Below are positions 35,066-48,460 of a stretch of 64,000 nucleotides of DNA, piece after piece. Position numbers and translations under genes: made by a program. Origin of the DNA: Phymorhynchus buccinoides. Lineage: Eukaryota > Mollusca > Gastropoda > Neogastropoda > Raphitomidae. Under the pieces are notes generated by a model. That model saw nothing but the letters and a program-made list of their open reading frames with translations. It was not told the DNA's origin and searched no databases. The stretch lies in contig CM065683.1 of the NCBI GenBank assembly GCA_017654935.2, positions 284,042 to 348,041 of the forward strand. Direction: 5' to 3'. How positions within the stretch are numbered: position 1 is the first letter of the stretch; the number at the start of each line of letters is the position of its first letter.

Positions 35066-36060
35066 AACAGCATGGTACGATTCGCCATCTCCTGTCTATA
35101 GATACTACTAAGATACTAGTCTGCGCCTTTGTTCTCTCTAAATTAGATTATTGTAATTCACTCTTGTATGGCTGCCCCCAACACCTCATTGACAAGCTTC
35201 AAAAAGTCCAGAACTCTGCTGCCAGACTTGTCCTCAAGGTCTCTAAGTATCATCATGTTCAACCACTCCTGGTATCCCTCCATTGGCTTTCCATCAAAGC
35301 ACGTATTGACTACAAAATTTCCACTCTATGTCATTCTTATTTCTCTGGAAATGCCCCTAGCTACATCTCTGACATGCTTTCTGTCTATACTCCATCAAGG
35401 CAATTGCGGTCATCTTCAGATTCCAAAATTCTCTGTGTTCCTGGTACACGAACAAAAATGTTTGGTGAGCGCTCCTTTTCCTTTTCGGCCCCATCAGTTT
35501 GGAACTCCTTACCACGCGAAATTCGCCATATCCAGTCCTTGCAATGTTTCAAATCAGCTCTCAAGACCCACCTATTCAAGCTACATCACAACCTTTAGGC
35601 CACATTACTTCTGGACTCTATTCTCACACACACCCTCCCCTCCCCCCCCCCCCCCCATCATATTAGTTTCACTGTGTGTTGACTGCAATGTCTACGTCAG
35701 CTTTGTTCCGAGAGAGAGAGAGAGAGAGTGTGTGTGTGTGTGTGTGTGTGTTGATGCTTTATTCAACTGATTGTATTTTGTATTGTGTTTTTGGGTGGGG
35801 TGAGTGGTGGTGATGGTAACGGTGTGTGTGTGTGTGAGTGCACGCGCGCGCGTGTGTATGTGTGTATGTGCATACGTACGTGCGTGTCTGTGTGGGTGGG
35901 ATGTGGGGGGTGTATGTGTATGCCTATTTGCATGTGCGTGAGCGATTATTTGGTTTTGTTGTTGAATTTCTTGCTTTTAATTGTTGTGTAAGCGCATAGA
36001 GCTCCACATTTGGTGGAGGAATGCGCTATATAAATGATTCACTATTATTATTATTATTAT
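35066..36060 (+). mobile_element. 3' fragment of an L2/CR1-like LINE (right)
   Basis: A 5'-truncated non-LTR element of about 1 kb inside the 40/70-bp satellite. It starts near the end of RT (a VLSKLDYCNSLLYGCPQHL-type block spanning 35120-35185), runs through the C-terminus to a stop at 35598, then a 3' UTR with (AG)n and (TG)n. It finishes with the stem-like AAGCGCATAGAGCTC...GCGCTATATAAATG and an (ATT)n tail. That tail architecture is typical of L2/CR1-group LINEs. Left twin: 26161-27158. Confidence 0.85.
35164..35598 (+). pseudogene. L2/CR1-like LINE C-terminal coding fragment
   Basis: An open frame of 144 residues: YGCPQHLIDKLQKVQNSAAR, LHWLSIKARIDYK, RSFSFSAPSVWNSLPREIRH and FKSALKTHLF. 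These four blocks in this order mark the C-terminus of L2/CR1-group reverse transcriptases. The frame is open upstream of the ATG (to about 35085), so the true protein began elsewhere and has been lost by 5' truncation. The stop is natural. Confidence 0.88.
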
Positions 36061-37915
36061 GATATGTTCATAAGAAGATTTCATCATGTGCCAACAGCAT
36101 GATATGTTCATAGGAAGATTTCATCATGTGCCAACAGCATGATATGTTCATAGGAAGATTTCATCATGTGCCAACAGCATGATATGTTCATAGGAAGATT
36201 TCATCATGTGCCAACAGCATGATATGTTCATAGGAAGATGCCATCATGTGCCAACAGCATGATATGTTCATAGGAAGATTTCACTAGCTAATCCCTGCAC
36301 AATCCTACCTCCATCATGTGCCAACAGCATGATATGTTCATAGGAAGATTTCACTAGCTAATCCCTGCACAATCCTACCTCCATCATGTGCTAACAGCAT
36401 GATATGTTCATAGGAAGATTTCACTAGCTAATCCCTGCACAATCCTACCTCCATCATGTGCCAACAGCATGATATGTTCATAGGAAGATTTCACTAGCTA
36501 ATCCCTGCACAATCCTACCTCCATCATGTGCTAACAACATGATATGTTCATAGGAAGATTTCACTAGCTAATCCCTGCACAATCCTACCTCCATCGTGTG
36601 CTAACAGCATGATATGTTCATAGGAAGATTTCACTGGCTAATCCCTGCACAATCCTACCTCCATCATGTGCCAACAGCATGATATGTTCATAGGAAGATT
36701 TCACTAGCTAATCCCTGCACAATCCTACCTCCACCATGTGCTAACAACATGATATGTTCATAGGAAGATTTCACTAGCTAATCCCTGCACAATCCTACCT
36801 CCATCATGTGCCAACAGCATGATATGTTCATAGGAAGATTTCACTAGCTAATCCCTGCACAATCCTACCTCCATCATGTGCCAACAGCATGATATGTTCA
36901 TAGGAAGATTTCACTAGCTAATCCCTGCACAATCCTACCTCCATCATGTGCCAACAGCATGATATGTTCATAGGAAGATTTCACTAGCTAATCCCTGCAC
37001 AATCCTACCTCCACCATGTGCTAACAACATGATATGTTCATAGGAAGATTTCACTAGCTAATACCTGCACAATCCTACCTCCATCATGTGCTAACAACAT
37101 GATATGTTCATAGGAAGATTTCACTAGCTAATCCCTGCACAATCCTACCTCCATCATGTGCTAACAGCATGATATGTTCATAGGAAGATTTCACTAGCTA
37201 ATCCCTGCACAATCCTACCTCCATCATGTGCTAACAGCATGATATGTTCATAGGAAGATTTCACTGTGCTAATCCCTGCACAATCCTACCTCCATCATGT
37301 GCTAACAGCATGATATGTTCATAGGAAGATTTCACTAGCTAATCCCTGCACAATCCTACCTCCATCATGTGCTAACAGCATGATATGTTCATAGGAAGAT
37401 TTCACTGGCTAATCCCTGCACAATCCTACCTCCATCATGTGCTAACAGCATGATATGTTCATAGGAAGATTTCACTAGCTAATCCCTGCACAATCCTACC
37501 TCCATCATGTGCTAACAGCATGATATGTTCATAGGAAGATTTCACTAGCTAATACCTGCACAATCCTACCTCCATCATGTGCTAACAGCATGATATGTTC
37601 ATAGGAAGATTTCACTAGCTAATCCCTGCACAATCCTACCTCCATCATGTGCTAACAGCATGATATGTTCATAGGAAGATTTCACTAGCTAATCCCTGCA
37701 CAATCCTACCTCCATCATGTGCTAACAGCATGATATGTTCATAGGAAGATTTCACTGGCTAATCCCTGCACAATCCTACCTCCATCATGTGCTAACAGCA
37801 TGATATGTTCATAGGAAGATTTCACTAGCTAATACCTGCACAATCCTACCTCCATCGTGTGCTAACAGCATGATATGTTCATAGGAAGATTTCACTAGCT
37901 AATCCTTGCACAATG
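36061..37915. repeat. 40-bp then 70-bp satellite (right)
   Basis: Four or five 40-bp units (to about 36240), then about 24 units of 70 bp containing CACTAGCTAATCCCTGCACA and ATCCTACCTCCATCATGTGC. The 70-bp unit equals the 40-bp unit plus a 30-bp insert. Variants (CTAACAGC, CCAACAGC, CTGGCTAAT) recur at intervals. Clean compared with the left mirror 24591-26160. Confidence 0.96.
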
Positions 37916-38125
37916 AAGAGGCGTTTTAATAGATTGGGATCCCCTCGTGCCAAACCAGTGCCCCTGTGCTGTGTCATGAAGTTGATACAGTATCATACAG
38001 TGCTAACAGCATGATATGTTCATAGGAAGATTTCACTAGCTAATCCATGCACAATGTGTATTGTAGATGTTTTGTTTTATGCATTGCATGTGATTGTGAG
38101 CTCCTCATGCCAATCCAGTGCACTG
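37916..38125. other. Short single-copy stretch between satellites (right)
   Basis: Contains one stray 70-bp-type unit (about 38003-38055) and otherwise non-repeated sequence with GATTGGGATCCCCTCG. Confidence 0.6.
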
Positions 38126-38720
38126 ATCATGAATCATCGGTGTCATTGCTCATGTCAATTCTCATTACCTGCCGTTTACCTCATTACTGCGCTAAGTGCC
38201 AGTGTGTGCACTGAACATCATCAAGTATGTATTCTGTCTTGCTCTATGTCACGTTTACCTCCATTACTGCGTTTGAGTGCCAGTGTGTGCACTGAAGTTC
38301 ATCAAGTATGTATTCTGTCATTGCTCTATGTCAATTGTCATTACCTGCCGTTTACCTCCATTACTGCGTTTGAGTGCCAGTGTGTGCACTGAAGTTCATC
38401 AAGTATGTATTCTGTCATTGCTCTATGTCAATTGTCATTACCTGCCGTTTACCTCCATTACTGCGTTTGAGTGCCAGTGTGTGCACTGATGTTCATCAAG
38501 TATGTATTCTGTCATTGCTCTATGTCAATTGTCATTACCTGCCGTTTACCTCCATTACTGCGTTTGAGTGCCAGTGTGTGCACTGAAGTTCATCAAGTAT
38601 GTATTCTGTCATTGCTCTATGTCAATTGTCATTACCTGCCGTTTACCTCCATTACTGCGTTTGAGTGCCAGTGTGTGCACTGAAGTTCATCAAGTATGTA
38701 TTCTGTCATTGCTCTATGTC
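38126..38720. repeat. 97-bp satellite (right)
   Basis: About six units with exact 97-bp spacing: TACCTGCCGTTTACCTCCAT, TACTGCGTTTGAGTGCCAGT, CACTGAAGTTCATCAAGTAT and TCTGTCATTGCTCTATGTC. The last block is the 24-bp unit of the next array. Confidence 0.96.
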
Positions 38721-38799
38721 CTTTTCTGTCATTACTCTATGGACAATGTTAACATTTCTTCCCCTCACAACACTATGTGAACCATCTAGACGGAAAATG

Positions 38800-41700
38800 T
38801 GCTGTCCTTGAGTCCAGTCATGTGCACTGATGTCGTGTTCTGTCACTACTCTATGTCGTGTTCTGTCATTACTCTATGTCGTGTTCTGTCATTACTCTAT
38901 GTCGTGTTCATTACTCTATGTCGTGTTCTCACTACTCTATGCTGTCATTACTCTATGTCCTTTTCCACTCTATGTGTGTTCTGTCACTCTATGTCGTGTT
39001 CTGTCAACTCTATGTCGTGTTCTGTCATTACTCTATGTCGTGTTCTGTCATTACTCTATGTCCTGTTACTCTATGTCCTGTCATTACTCTATGTCTGTTC
39101 TGTCACTACTCTATGTCGCTGTCATTACTCTATGTGTGTGCATTACTCTATGTCGTGTTCTGTCACTACTCTATGTCGTGTTCTGTCATTACTCTATGTC
39201 CTTTTCTGTCATTACTCTATGTCTGTCATTACTCTATGTCGTGTTCTGTCACTCTATGTCCTGTTCTGTCATTACTCTATGTTCTGTCACTACTCTATGT
39301 CCTGTTCTGTCACTATCTATGTCGTGTTCTGTCATTACTCTATGTCGTGTTCTGTCATTACTCTATGTCATGTTCTGTCATTACTCTATGTCCTGTCACT
39401 ACTCTATGTCTGTCATTACTCTACCTGTCATTACTACTCTATGTCGTGTTCTGTCATTACTCTATGTCGTGTTCTGTCACTACTTTGTCTGTCATTACTC
39501 TATGTCGTGTTCTGTCACTACTCTATGTCGTGTTCTGTCATTACTCTATGTCGTGTTCTGTCATTACTCTATGTCGTGTTCTGTCATTACTCTATGTCAT
39601 GTTCTGTCATTACTCTATGTCGTGTTCTGTCATTACTCTATGTCGTGTTCTGTCATTACTCTATGTACTCTATGTCGTGTTCTGTCATTACTCTATGTCC
39701 TTTTCTGTCATTACTGTCATTACTCTACGTCTGTGTCCTTTTCTGTCATTACTCTATGTCCTTTTCTGTCATTACTCTATGTCGTGTTCTGTCATTACTC
39801 TATGTCGTGTTACTCTGTCACTACTCTATGTCGTGTTCTGTCACTACTCTATGTCGTTCTGTTACTCTATGTCATTACTCTATGTCGTGTTCTGTCATTA
39901 CTCTATGTCGTGTTCTGTCATTACTCTATATGTCTGTCATTACTCTATGTTTTCTGTCATTACTCTATGTCCTGTTCTGTCACTACTCTATGTCGTTTTC
40001 TGTCATTACTCTATGTCCTGTTCTGTCATTACTCTATGTCGTGTTCTGTCACTACTCTATGTCGTGTTCTGTCACTACTGTCGTGTTCTGTCATTACTCT
40101 ATGTCGTATTACTCTATGTCGTGTTCTGTCATTACTCTATGTCCTGTTCTGTCACTACTCTATGTCGTGTTCTGTCACTACTCTATGTCGTGTTCTGTCA
40201 TTACTCTATGTCGTGTTCTGTTACTCTGTCATTACTCTATGTCGTGTTCTGTCATTACTCTATGTCGTGTTCTGTCATTACTCTATGTCCTGTTCTGTCA
40301 CTACTCTATGTCGTGTTCTGTCACTACTCTATGTCGTGTTCTGTCATTACTCTATGTCGTGTTCTGTCACTACTCTATGTCGTGTTCTGTTCTGTCATGT
40401 CGTGTTCTACTCTATGTCGTGTTCTGTCATTACTCTACTCTGTCATACTCTATGTCATGTTCTGTCACTACTCTATGTCGTGTTCTGCCATTACTCTATG
40501 TCGTGTTCTGTCACTACTCTATGTCGTGTTCTGTCACTACTCTATGTCGTGTTCTGCCATTACTCTATGTCGTGTTCTGTCACTACTCTATGTCACTACT
40601 CTATGTCTGTTCTGTCATACTCTATGTCGTGTTCTGTCATTACTCTATGTCGTCTGTCATTACTCTATGTCGTGTTCTGTCACTACTCTATGTCGTGTTC
40701 TGTCATTACTCTATGTCGTGTTCTGTCATTACTCTATGTCTCTATGTCGTGTTCTGTCACTCTATGTCTCTATGTCCTGTTCTGTCACTACTCTATGTCA
40801 TTTTCTGTCATTACTCTATGTCGTGTTCTGTTACTCTGTCATTACTCTATGTCGTGTTCTGTCATTACTCTATGTCCTGTTTCTGTCACTACTCTATGTC
40901 GTGTTCTGTCACTACTCTATGTCGTGTTCTGTCACTACTCTATGTCGTGTTCTGTCACTCTATGTCGTGTTCTGTCACTACTCTATGTCGTGTTCTGTCA
41001 TTACTCTATGTCGTGTTCTGTCATTACTCTATGTCACTACTCTATGTCATGTTCTGTCATTACTCTATGTCGTGTTCTGTCATTACTCTATGTCGTGTTC
41101 TGTCACTACTCTATGTCGTGTTCTGTCATTACTCTATGTCGTGTTCTGTCATTACTCTATGTCATGTTCTGTCATTACTGTCCTGTTCTGTCATTACTCT
41201 ATGTCGTGTTCTGTCACTACTCTATGTCGTGTTCTGTCATTACTCTATGTCGTGTTCTGTCACTACTCTATGTCGTGTTCTGTCACTACTCTATGTCGTG
41301 TTCTGTCATTACTCTATGTCGTGTTCTGTCACTACTCTATGTCATGTTCTGTCATTACTCTATGTCGTGTTCTGTCACTACTCTATGTCCTTACTCTATG
41401 TCGTGTTCTGTCATTACTCTATGTCCTGTTCTGTCACTACTCTATGTCGTGTTCTGTCATTACTCTATGTCCTGTTCTGTCATTACTCTATGTCCTTTTC
41501 TGTCACTACTCTATGTCCTGTTCTGTCACTACTCTATGTCATGTTCTGTCACTACTCTATGTCATGTTCTGTCATTACTCTATGTCGTGTTCTGTCACTA
41601 CTCTATGTCATGTTCTGTCATTACTCTATGTCGTGTTCTGTCATTACTCTATGTCGTGTTCTGTCATTACTCTATGTCGTGTTCTGTCATTACTCTATGT

Positions 41701-43600
41701 CGTGTTCTGTCACTACTCTATGTCGTGTTCTGTCATTACTCTATGTCTGTTCTGTCACTACTCTATGTCGTTCTGTCACTACTCTATGTCATTACTCTAT
41801 GTCGTGTTCTGTCATTACTCTATGTCCTTTTCTGTCACTCTATGTCGTGTTCTGTCACTACTCTATGTCGTGTTCTGTCATTACTCTATGTCCTTTTCTG
41901 TCATTACTCTATGTCGTGTTCTGTCACTACTCTATGTCATGTCGTGTTCTGTCATTACTCTATGTCGTGTTCTGTCATTACTCTATGTCGTGTTTACTGT
42001 CATTACTCTATGTCCTGTTCTGTCACTACTCTATGTCCTGTTCTGTCACTACTCTATGTCCTGTTCTGTCACTACTCTATGTCGTGTTCTGTCACTACTC
42101 TATGTGTTCTGTCATTACTCTATGTCCTTTTCTGTCATTACTCTATGTCCTGTTCTGTCACTACTCTATGTCGTGTTCTGTCACTACTCTTCTGTCACTA
42201 CTCTATGTCGTGTTCTGTCACTACTCTGTCACTACTCTATGTCGTGTTCTGTCATGTCCTCTGTCATTACTCTATGTCGTGTTCTGTCACTACTCTATGT
42301 CTGTCACTGTTCTGTCATTACTCTATGTCGTGTTCTGTCATTACTCTATGTCCTTTTCTGTCACTACTCTATGTCGTGTTCTGTCATTACTCTATGTCGT
42401 GTTCTGTTTACTGTCACTACTCTATGTCCTGTTCTGTCTGTCATGTTCTGTCATTACTCTATGTCGTGTTCTGTCATTACTCTATGTGTTCTGTCACTAC
42501 TCTATGTCCTTTTCTGTCATTACTCTATGTCCTTTTCTGTCACTACTCTATGTCGTGTTCTGTCATTACTCTATGTCCTGTTTCTGTCAGTTCTGTCACT
42601 CTATGTCGTGTTCTGTCACTACTCTATGTCGTGTTCTGTCATTACTCTATGTCCGTTTCTGTCAGTACTCTATGTCCTGTTCTGTCATTACTCTATGTCG
42701 TGTTCTGTCATTACTCTATGTCGTGTTCTGTCACTACTCTATGTCCTTTTCTGTCACTACTCTATGTCGTGTTCTGTCACTACTCTATGTCGTGTTCTGT
42801 CACTACTCTATGTCCTTTTCTGTCACTACTCTATGTCGTTTCTGTCACTACTCTATGTCCTTTTCTGTCACTACTCTATGTCCTGTTTCTGTCATTACTC
42901 ATATGTCATTTTCTGTCACTACTCTATGTCCTTTTCTGTCATTTGATTACTCTATGTCGTGTTCTGTCATTACTCTATGTCCTTTTCTGTCACTACTCTA
43001 TGTCCTTTTCTGTCATTTGACTACTCTATGTCGTGTTCTGTCATTACTCTATGTCATTTTCTGTCATTACTCTATGTCCTTTTCTGTCACTACTCTATGT
43101 CCTTTTCTGTCATTACTCTATGTCCTTTTCTGTGACTACTCTATGTTGTGTTCTGTCATTACTCTATGTCCTTATATGTCCGTTTCTGTCTCTCATGTGT
43201 TCTGTCACTTTCTGTCATTACTCTATGTCCGTGTTCTGTCATTACTCTATGTCCTGTTCTGTCACTACTCTATGTCATTTTCTGTCATTACTCTATGTCC
43301 TGTTCTGTCACTACTCTATGTCCTTTTCTGTCATTACTCTATATCCTGTTCTGTCATTACTCTATGTCCTTTTCTGTCATTACTCTATGTCCTTTTCTGT
43401 CATTACTCTATGTCCTGTTTCTGTCCTTTTCTACTCTATGTTGTGTTCTGTCAGTACTCTATGTCGTATTATTGTATGTTCGTTTTCTGTCATTACTCTA
43501 TGTCATGTTCTGTCATTACTCTAAATATTGTTGTTGTCAGTATTGTTGCTGTTGTCACTACTCTATGTCCTGTTCTGTGCTTCTATGTTCTGTGTCATGT
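38800..43600. repeat. 24-bp satellite (right copy, 4.8 kb)
   Basis: About 200 units of TCTGTCA(T/C)TACTCTATGTC plus GTGT, CTGT or CTTT. Unlike the left copy, many units are internally cut short (clusters near 38900-39450 and 42180-42440), as if parts of units were skipped. All three plus-strand frames are open for well over 1000 codons because a 24-bp unit without stops repeats; these are not proteins. Confidence 0.97.
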
Positions 43601-43719
43601 TCTGCTATGTCGTTTTCTGTCATTACTCTATGCTGTCATAACTTATGTTGTTGTGTGAAAACCACCTACGCTTTGCAAAGTTGTACTGTTCTTCAATTTG
43701 TCCAATCAACTTTTCAGAG

Positions 43720-45288
43720 TCATCATGGATGGTGCATTGATAATGGTATGCCATGCCATGGCCATGTTTGATAGTATCACAGTCATCATGGATGGTGCAT
43801 TGATAATGGTATGCCATGCCATGGCCATGTTTGATAGTATCACAGTCATCATGGATGGTGCATTGATAATGGTATGCCATGCCATGGCCATGTTTGATAG
43901 TATCACAGTCATCATGGATGGTGCATTGCATTGATAATGGTATGCCATGCCATGGCCATGTTTGATAGTATCACAGTCATCATGGATGGTGCATTGATAA
44001 TGGTATGCCATGCCATGGCCATGTTTGATAGTATCACAGTCATCATGGATGGTGCATTGATAATGGTATGCCATGCCATGGCCATGTTTGATAGTATCAC
44101 AGTCATCATGGATGGTGCATTGATAATGGTATGCCATGCCATGGCCATGTTTGATAGTATCACAGTCATCATGGATGGTGCATTGATAATGGTATGCCAT
44201 GCCATGGCCATGTTTGATAGTATCACAGTCATCATGGATGGTGCATTGATAATGGTATGCCATGCCATGGCCATGTTTGATAGTATCACAGTCATCATGG
44301 ATGGTGCATTGATAATGGTATGCCATGCCATGGCCATGTTTGATAGTATCACAGTCATCATGGATGGTGCATTGATAATGGTATGCCATGCCATGGCCAT
44401 GTTTGATAGTATCACAGTCATCATGGATGGTGCATTGATAATGGTATGCCGTGCCATGGCCATGTTTGATAGTATCACAGTCATCATGGATGGTGCATTG
44501 ATAATGGTATGCCGTGCCATGGCCATGTTTGATAGTATCACAGTCATCATGGATGGTGCATTGATAATGGTATGCCGTGCCATGGCCATGTTTGATAGTA
44601 TCACAGTCATCATGGATGGTGCATTGATAATGGTATGCCGTGCCATGGCCATGTTTGATAGTATCACAGTCATCATGGATGGTGCATTGATAATGGTATG
44701 CCGTGCCACGGCCATGTTTGATAGTATCACAGTCATCATGGATGGTGCATTGATAATGGTATGCCATGCCACGGCCATGTTTGATAGTATCACAGTCATC
44801 ATGGATGGTGCATTGATAATGGTATGCCATGCCATGGCCATGTTTGATAGTATCACAGTCATCATGGATGGTGCATTGATAATGGTATGCCATGCCATGG
44901 CCATGTTTGATAGTATCACAGTCATCATGGATGGTGCATTGATAATGGTATGCCATGCCATGGCCATGTTTGATAGTATCACAGTCATCATGGATGGTGC
45001 ATTGATAATGGTATGCCGTGCCATGGCCATGTTTGATAGTATCACAGTCATCATGGATGGTGCATTGATAATGGTATGCCGTGCCATGGCCATGTTTGAT
45101 AGTATCACAGTCATCATGGATGGTGCATTGATAATGGTATGCCGTGCCATGGCCATGTTTGATAGTATCACAGTCATCATGGATGGTGCATTGATAATGG
45201 TATGCCGTGCCACGGCCATGTTTGATAGTATCACAGTCATCATGGATGGTGCATTGATAATGGTATACCATGCCACGGCCATGTTTGA
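43720..45288. repeat. 63-bp satellite (right)
   Basis: About 25 units, reverse complement of 20105-21668, with the same overall order of variants but fewer AAGG-type substitutions. One unit has a 6-bp duplication (GTGCATTGCATTGATAATGG at about 43920). Confidence 0.97.
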
Positions 45289-46480
45289 TAGTGTTCTTGG
45301 ACTTCAGATCAAATGTGTGTTTAGTATCACAGTCATCATGTTATAGTACATATATACCATGCCACGGCCATGTTTGATAGTGTTTTTGGACTTCAGATCA
45401 GATGTGTGTTTAGTATCACAGTCATCATGTTATAGTACATATATACCATGCCACGGCCATGTTTGATAGTGTTCTTGGACTTCAGTTCAGATGTGTGTTT
45501 AGTATCACAGTCATCATGTTATAGTACATATATACCATGCCACGGCCATGTTTGATAGTGTTCTTGGACTCCAGATCAAATGTGTGTTTAGTATCACAGT
45601 CATCATGTTATAGTACATATATACCATGCCACGGCCATGTTTGATAGTGTTCTTGGACTTCAGTTCAGATGTGTGTTTAGTATCACAGTCATCATGTTAT
45701 AGTACATATATACCATGCCACGGCCATGTTTGATAGTGTTCTTGGACTCCAGATCAAATGTGTGTTTAGTATCACAGTCATCATGTTATAGTACATATGT
45801 ACCATGCCACGGCCATGTTTGATAGTGTTCTTGGACTCCAGATCAAATGTGTGTTTAGTATCACAGTCATCATGTTATAGTACATATATACCATGCCACG
45901 GCCATGTTTGATAGTGTTCTTGGACTTCAGTTCAGATGTGTGTTTAGTATCACAGTCATCATGTTATAGTACATATATACCATGCCACGGCCATGTTTGA
46001 TAGTGTTCTTGGACTCAGTTCAGATGTGTGTTTAGTATCACAGTCATCATGTCATAGTACATATATACCATGCCACGGCCATGTTTGATAGTGTTTTTGG
46101 ACTTCAGATCAGATGTGTGTTTAGTATCACAGTCATCATGTTATAGTACATATGTACCATGCCACGGCCATGTTTGATAGTGTTCTTGGACTTCAGTTCA
46201 GATGTGTGTTTAGTATCACAGTCATCATGTCATAGTACATATATACCATGCCACGGCCATGTTTGATAGTGTTCTTGGACTCCAGATCAAATGTGTGTTT
46301 AGTATCACAGTCATCATGTTATAGTACATATATACCATGCCACGGCCATGTTTGATAGTGTTCTTGGACTCCAGATCAAATGTGTGTTTAGTATGGAATG
46401 TTGTTGTTGGTATTGCTTTTCACAGTCATCATGTTATAGTACATATATACCATGCCACGGCCATGTTTGATATTGTTCTT
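45289..46480. repeat. 89-bp satellite (right)
   Basis: About 13 units with GTTATAGTACATATATACCA and CATGCCACGGCCATGTTTGA, mirror of 18911-20104. Confidence 0.95.
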
Positions 46481-47126
46481 GGACTCCAGATGTGTGTTCA
46501 GTGTTTGTTCTTGGTGTATTACTTTTCAGTCATGATGGATGGTACATGGATAGTATTGTTGGACTCCAGATGTGTGTTCAGTGTTTGTTCTTGGTGTATT
46601 ACTTTTCAGTCATGATGGATGGTACATGGATAGTATTGTTGGACTCCAGATGTGTGTTCATTGTTTGTTCTTGATGTATTACTTTTCAGTCATCATGGAT
46701 GGTACATGGATGGTATTGTTGGACTCCAGATGTGTGTTCAGTGTTTGTTCTTGGTGGTGTATTACTTTTCAGTCATGATGGATGGTACATTGTTAGTATT
46801 GTTGGACTCCAGATGTGTGTTCAGTGTTTGTTCTTGATGTATAACTTTTCACAGTCATCATGGATGGTACATGGATGGTACATGGATGGTATTGTTGGAC
46901 TCCAGATGTGTGTTCAGTGTTTGTTCTTGGTGTATTACTTTTCAGTCATGATGGATGATACATTGATGGTATTGTTGGACTCAAGATGTGTGTTCAGTAT
47001 TTGTTCTTGGTGTATTACTTTTCAGTCATCATGGATGGTACATGGATAGTATTGTTGGACTCCAGATGTGTGTTCAGTATTTGTTCTTGGTGGTGTATTA
47101 CTTTTCAGTCATCATGGATGGTACAT
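46481..47126. repeat. 83-bp satellite (right, block 1)
   Basis: About eight 80-83-bp units, mirror of 18260-18910. Confidence 0.94.
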
Positions 47127-47754
47127 TGAAGCAAAGGGTGTTGTAGGACAGGATGCTCTCCACCATGGCCTGGTAAAACATCATCAGGATGGCGGGCTGG
47201 ACGTTGAATGACCTCATCTTCCGAAGGAAGTAGAGGCGCTGGTGCCCCTTCTTAAGGATGGCAGCAGCGTTCCTGGACCAGTCCAGCTTGGAGTCGAGAG
47301 ACGTACCCAGGTACTTATATTCCTGGACACTCTCAACCTGGTCGCCATTGATCTGCAGAGGAAGAGGAGCAGGAGGGTTCTTCCGGAAGTCAATAATGAC
47401 TTCCTTTGTCTTGCTGACGTTGAGAAGCAGATGGTTCTCCTTGTTCCAGGCAGCCATGTCAGCAACAGCAGATCTGTAGGCTGTCTCGTCCCCCTGCGTC
47501 ACCATGCCGGCAATGGAGGTGTCGTCGGAGAATTTGATCTGTAGGACTCCGGGCTCCCCACACCTGCAGTCAGCCATGTAGAGAGTAAATAGGGCAGGCG
47601 AAATGACGCACCCCTGAGGGGCACCCGTGTTGGTGACTGTCTGATCCGACCAGACGTCCATGGGACCGGCAATGCGTACCCTCTGCCGTCTGTCAGTGAG
47701 GAAGCTGAATACCCATTGGATGATCAGCGGGTTGACCTCCATCCTCAGCAGCAT
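47127..47754 (-). pseudogene. Non-LTR reverse transcriptase fragment (right copy)
   Basis: Reverse-complement twin of 17632-18259, with the same truncation points and the same SDD active-site variant (KFSDDTSIAG). Across about 209 residues it differs at four (PTDV/PMDV, EPVV/EPGV, GDHV/GDQV and NVKP/NVQP), so the two arms are about 98% identical here at protein level. Same position inside an 83-bp satellite unit. Confidence 0.88.
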
Positions 47755-48460
47755 GGTGGTGTATTACTTTTCAGTCATGATGGATGGTACATTGATAGTA
47801 ATTAATATTATTGGACTCCAGATGTGTGTTCAGTATTTGTTCTTGGTGGTGTATTACTTTTCAGTCATGATGGATGGTACATTGTTAGTATTGTTGGACT
47901 CCAGATGTGTGTTCAGTATTTGTTCTTGGTGTATTACTTTTCAGTCATGATGGATGGTACATGGATAGTATTGTTGGACTCCAGATGTGTGTTCAGTATT
48001 TGTTCTTGGTGGTGTATTACTTTTCAGTCATGATGGATGATACATTGATGGTATTGTTGGACTCCAGATGTGTGTTCATTGTTTGTTCTTGGTGGTGTAT
48101 TACTTTTCAGTCATGATGGATGGTACATGGATAGTATTGTTGGACTCCAGATGTGTGTTCATTGTTTGTTCTTGGTGGTGTATTACTTTTCAGTCATGAT
48201 GGATGGTACATGGATAGTATTGTTGGACTCCAGATGTGTGTTCATTGTTTGTTCTTGGTGGTGTATTACTTTTCAGTCATGATGGATGGTACATGGATAG
48301 TATTGTTGGACTCCAGATGTGTGTTCATTGTTTGTTCTTGGTGGTGTATTACTTTTCAGTCATGATGGATGGTACATGGATAGTATTGTTGGACTCCAGA
48401 TGTGTGTTCATTGTTTGTTCTTGGTGGTGTATTACTTTTCAGTCATGATGGATGGTACAT
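47755..48460. repeat. 83-bp satellite (right, block 2)
   Basis: About nine units; four consecutive ones near 48060-48400 are almost identical, more uniform than the left mirror. Confidence 0.95.

Noticed and set aside
33790..37915. CRISPR-like array of regular repeats
   Set aside because: Units are contiguous tandem copies with no variable spacers, and the DNA is eukaryotic.
38799..43658. A 1619-residue open frame and two others of over 1300 residues
   Set aside because: They are read-throughs of a 24-bp tandem repeat without stop codons; three frames are open at once and the peptide is a monotonous repeat.
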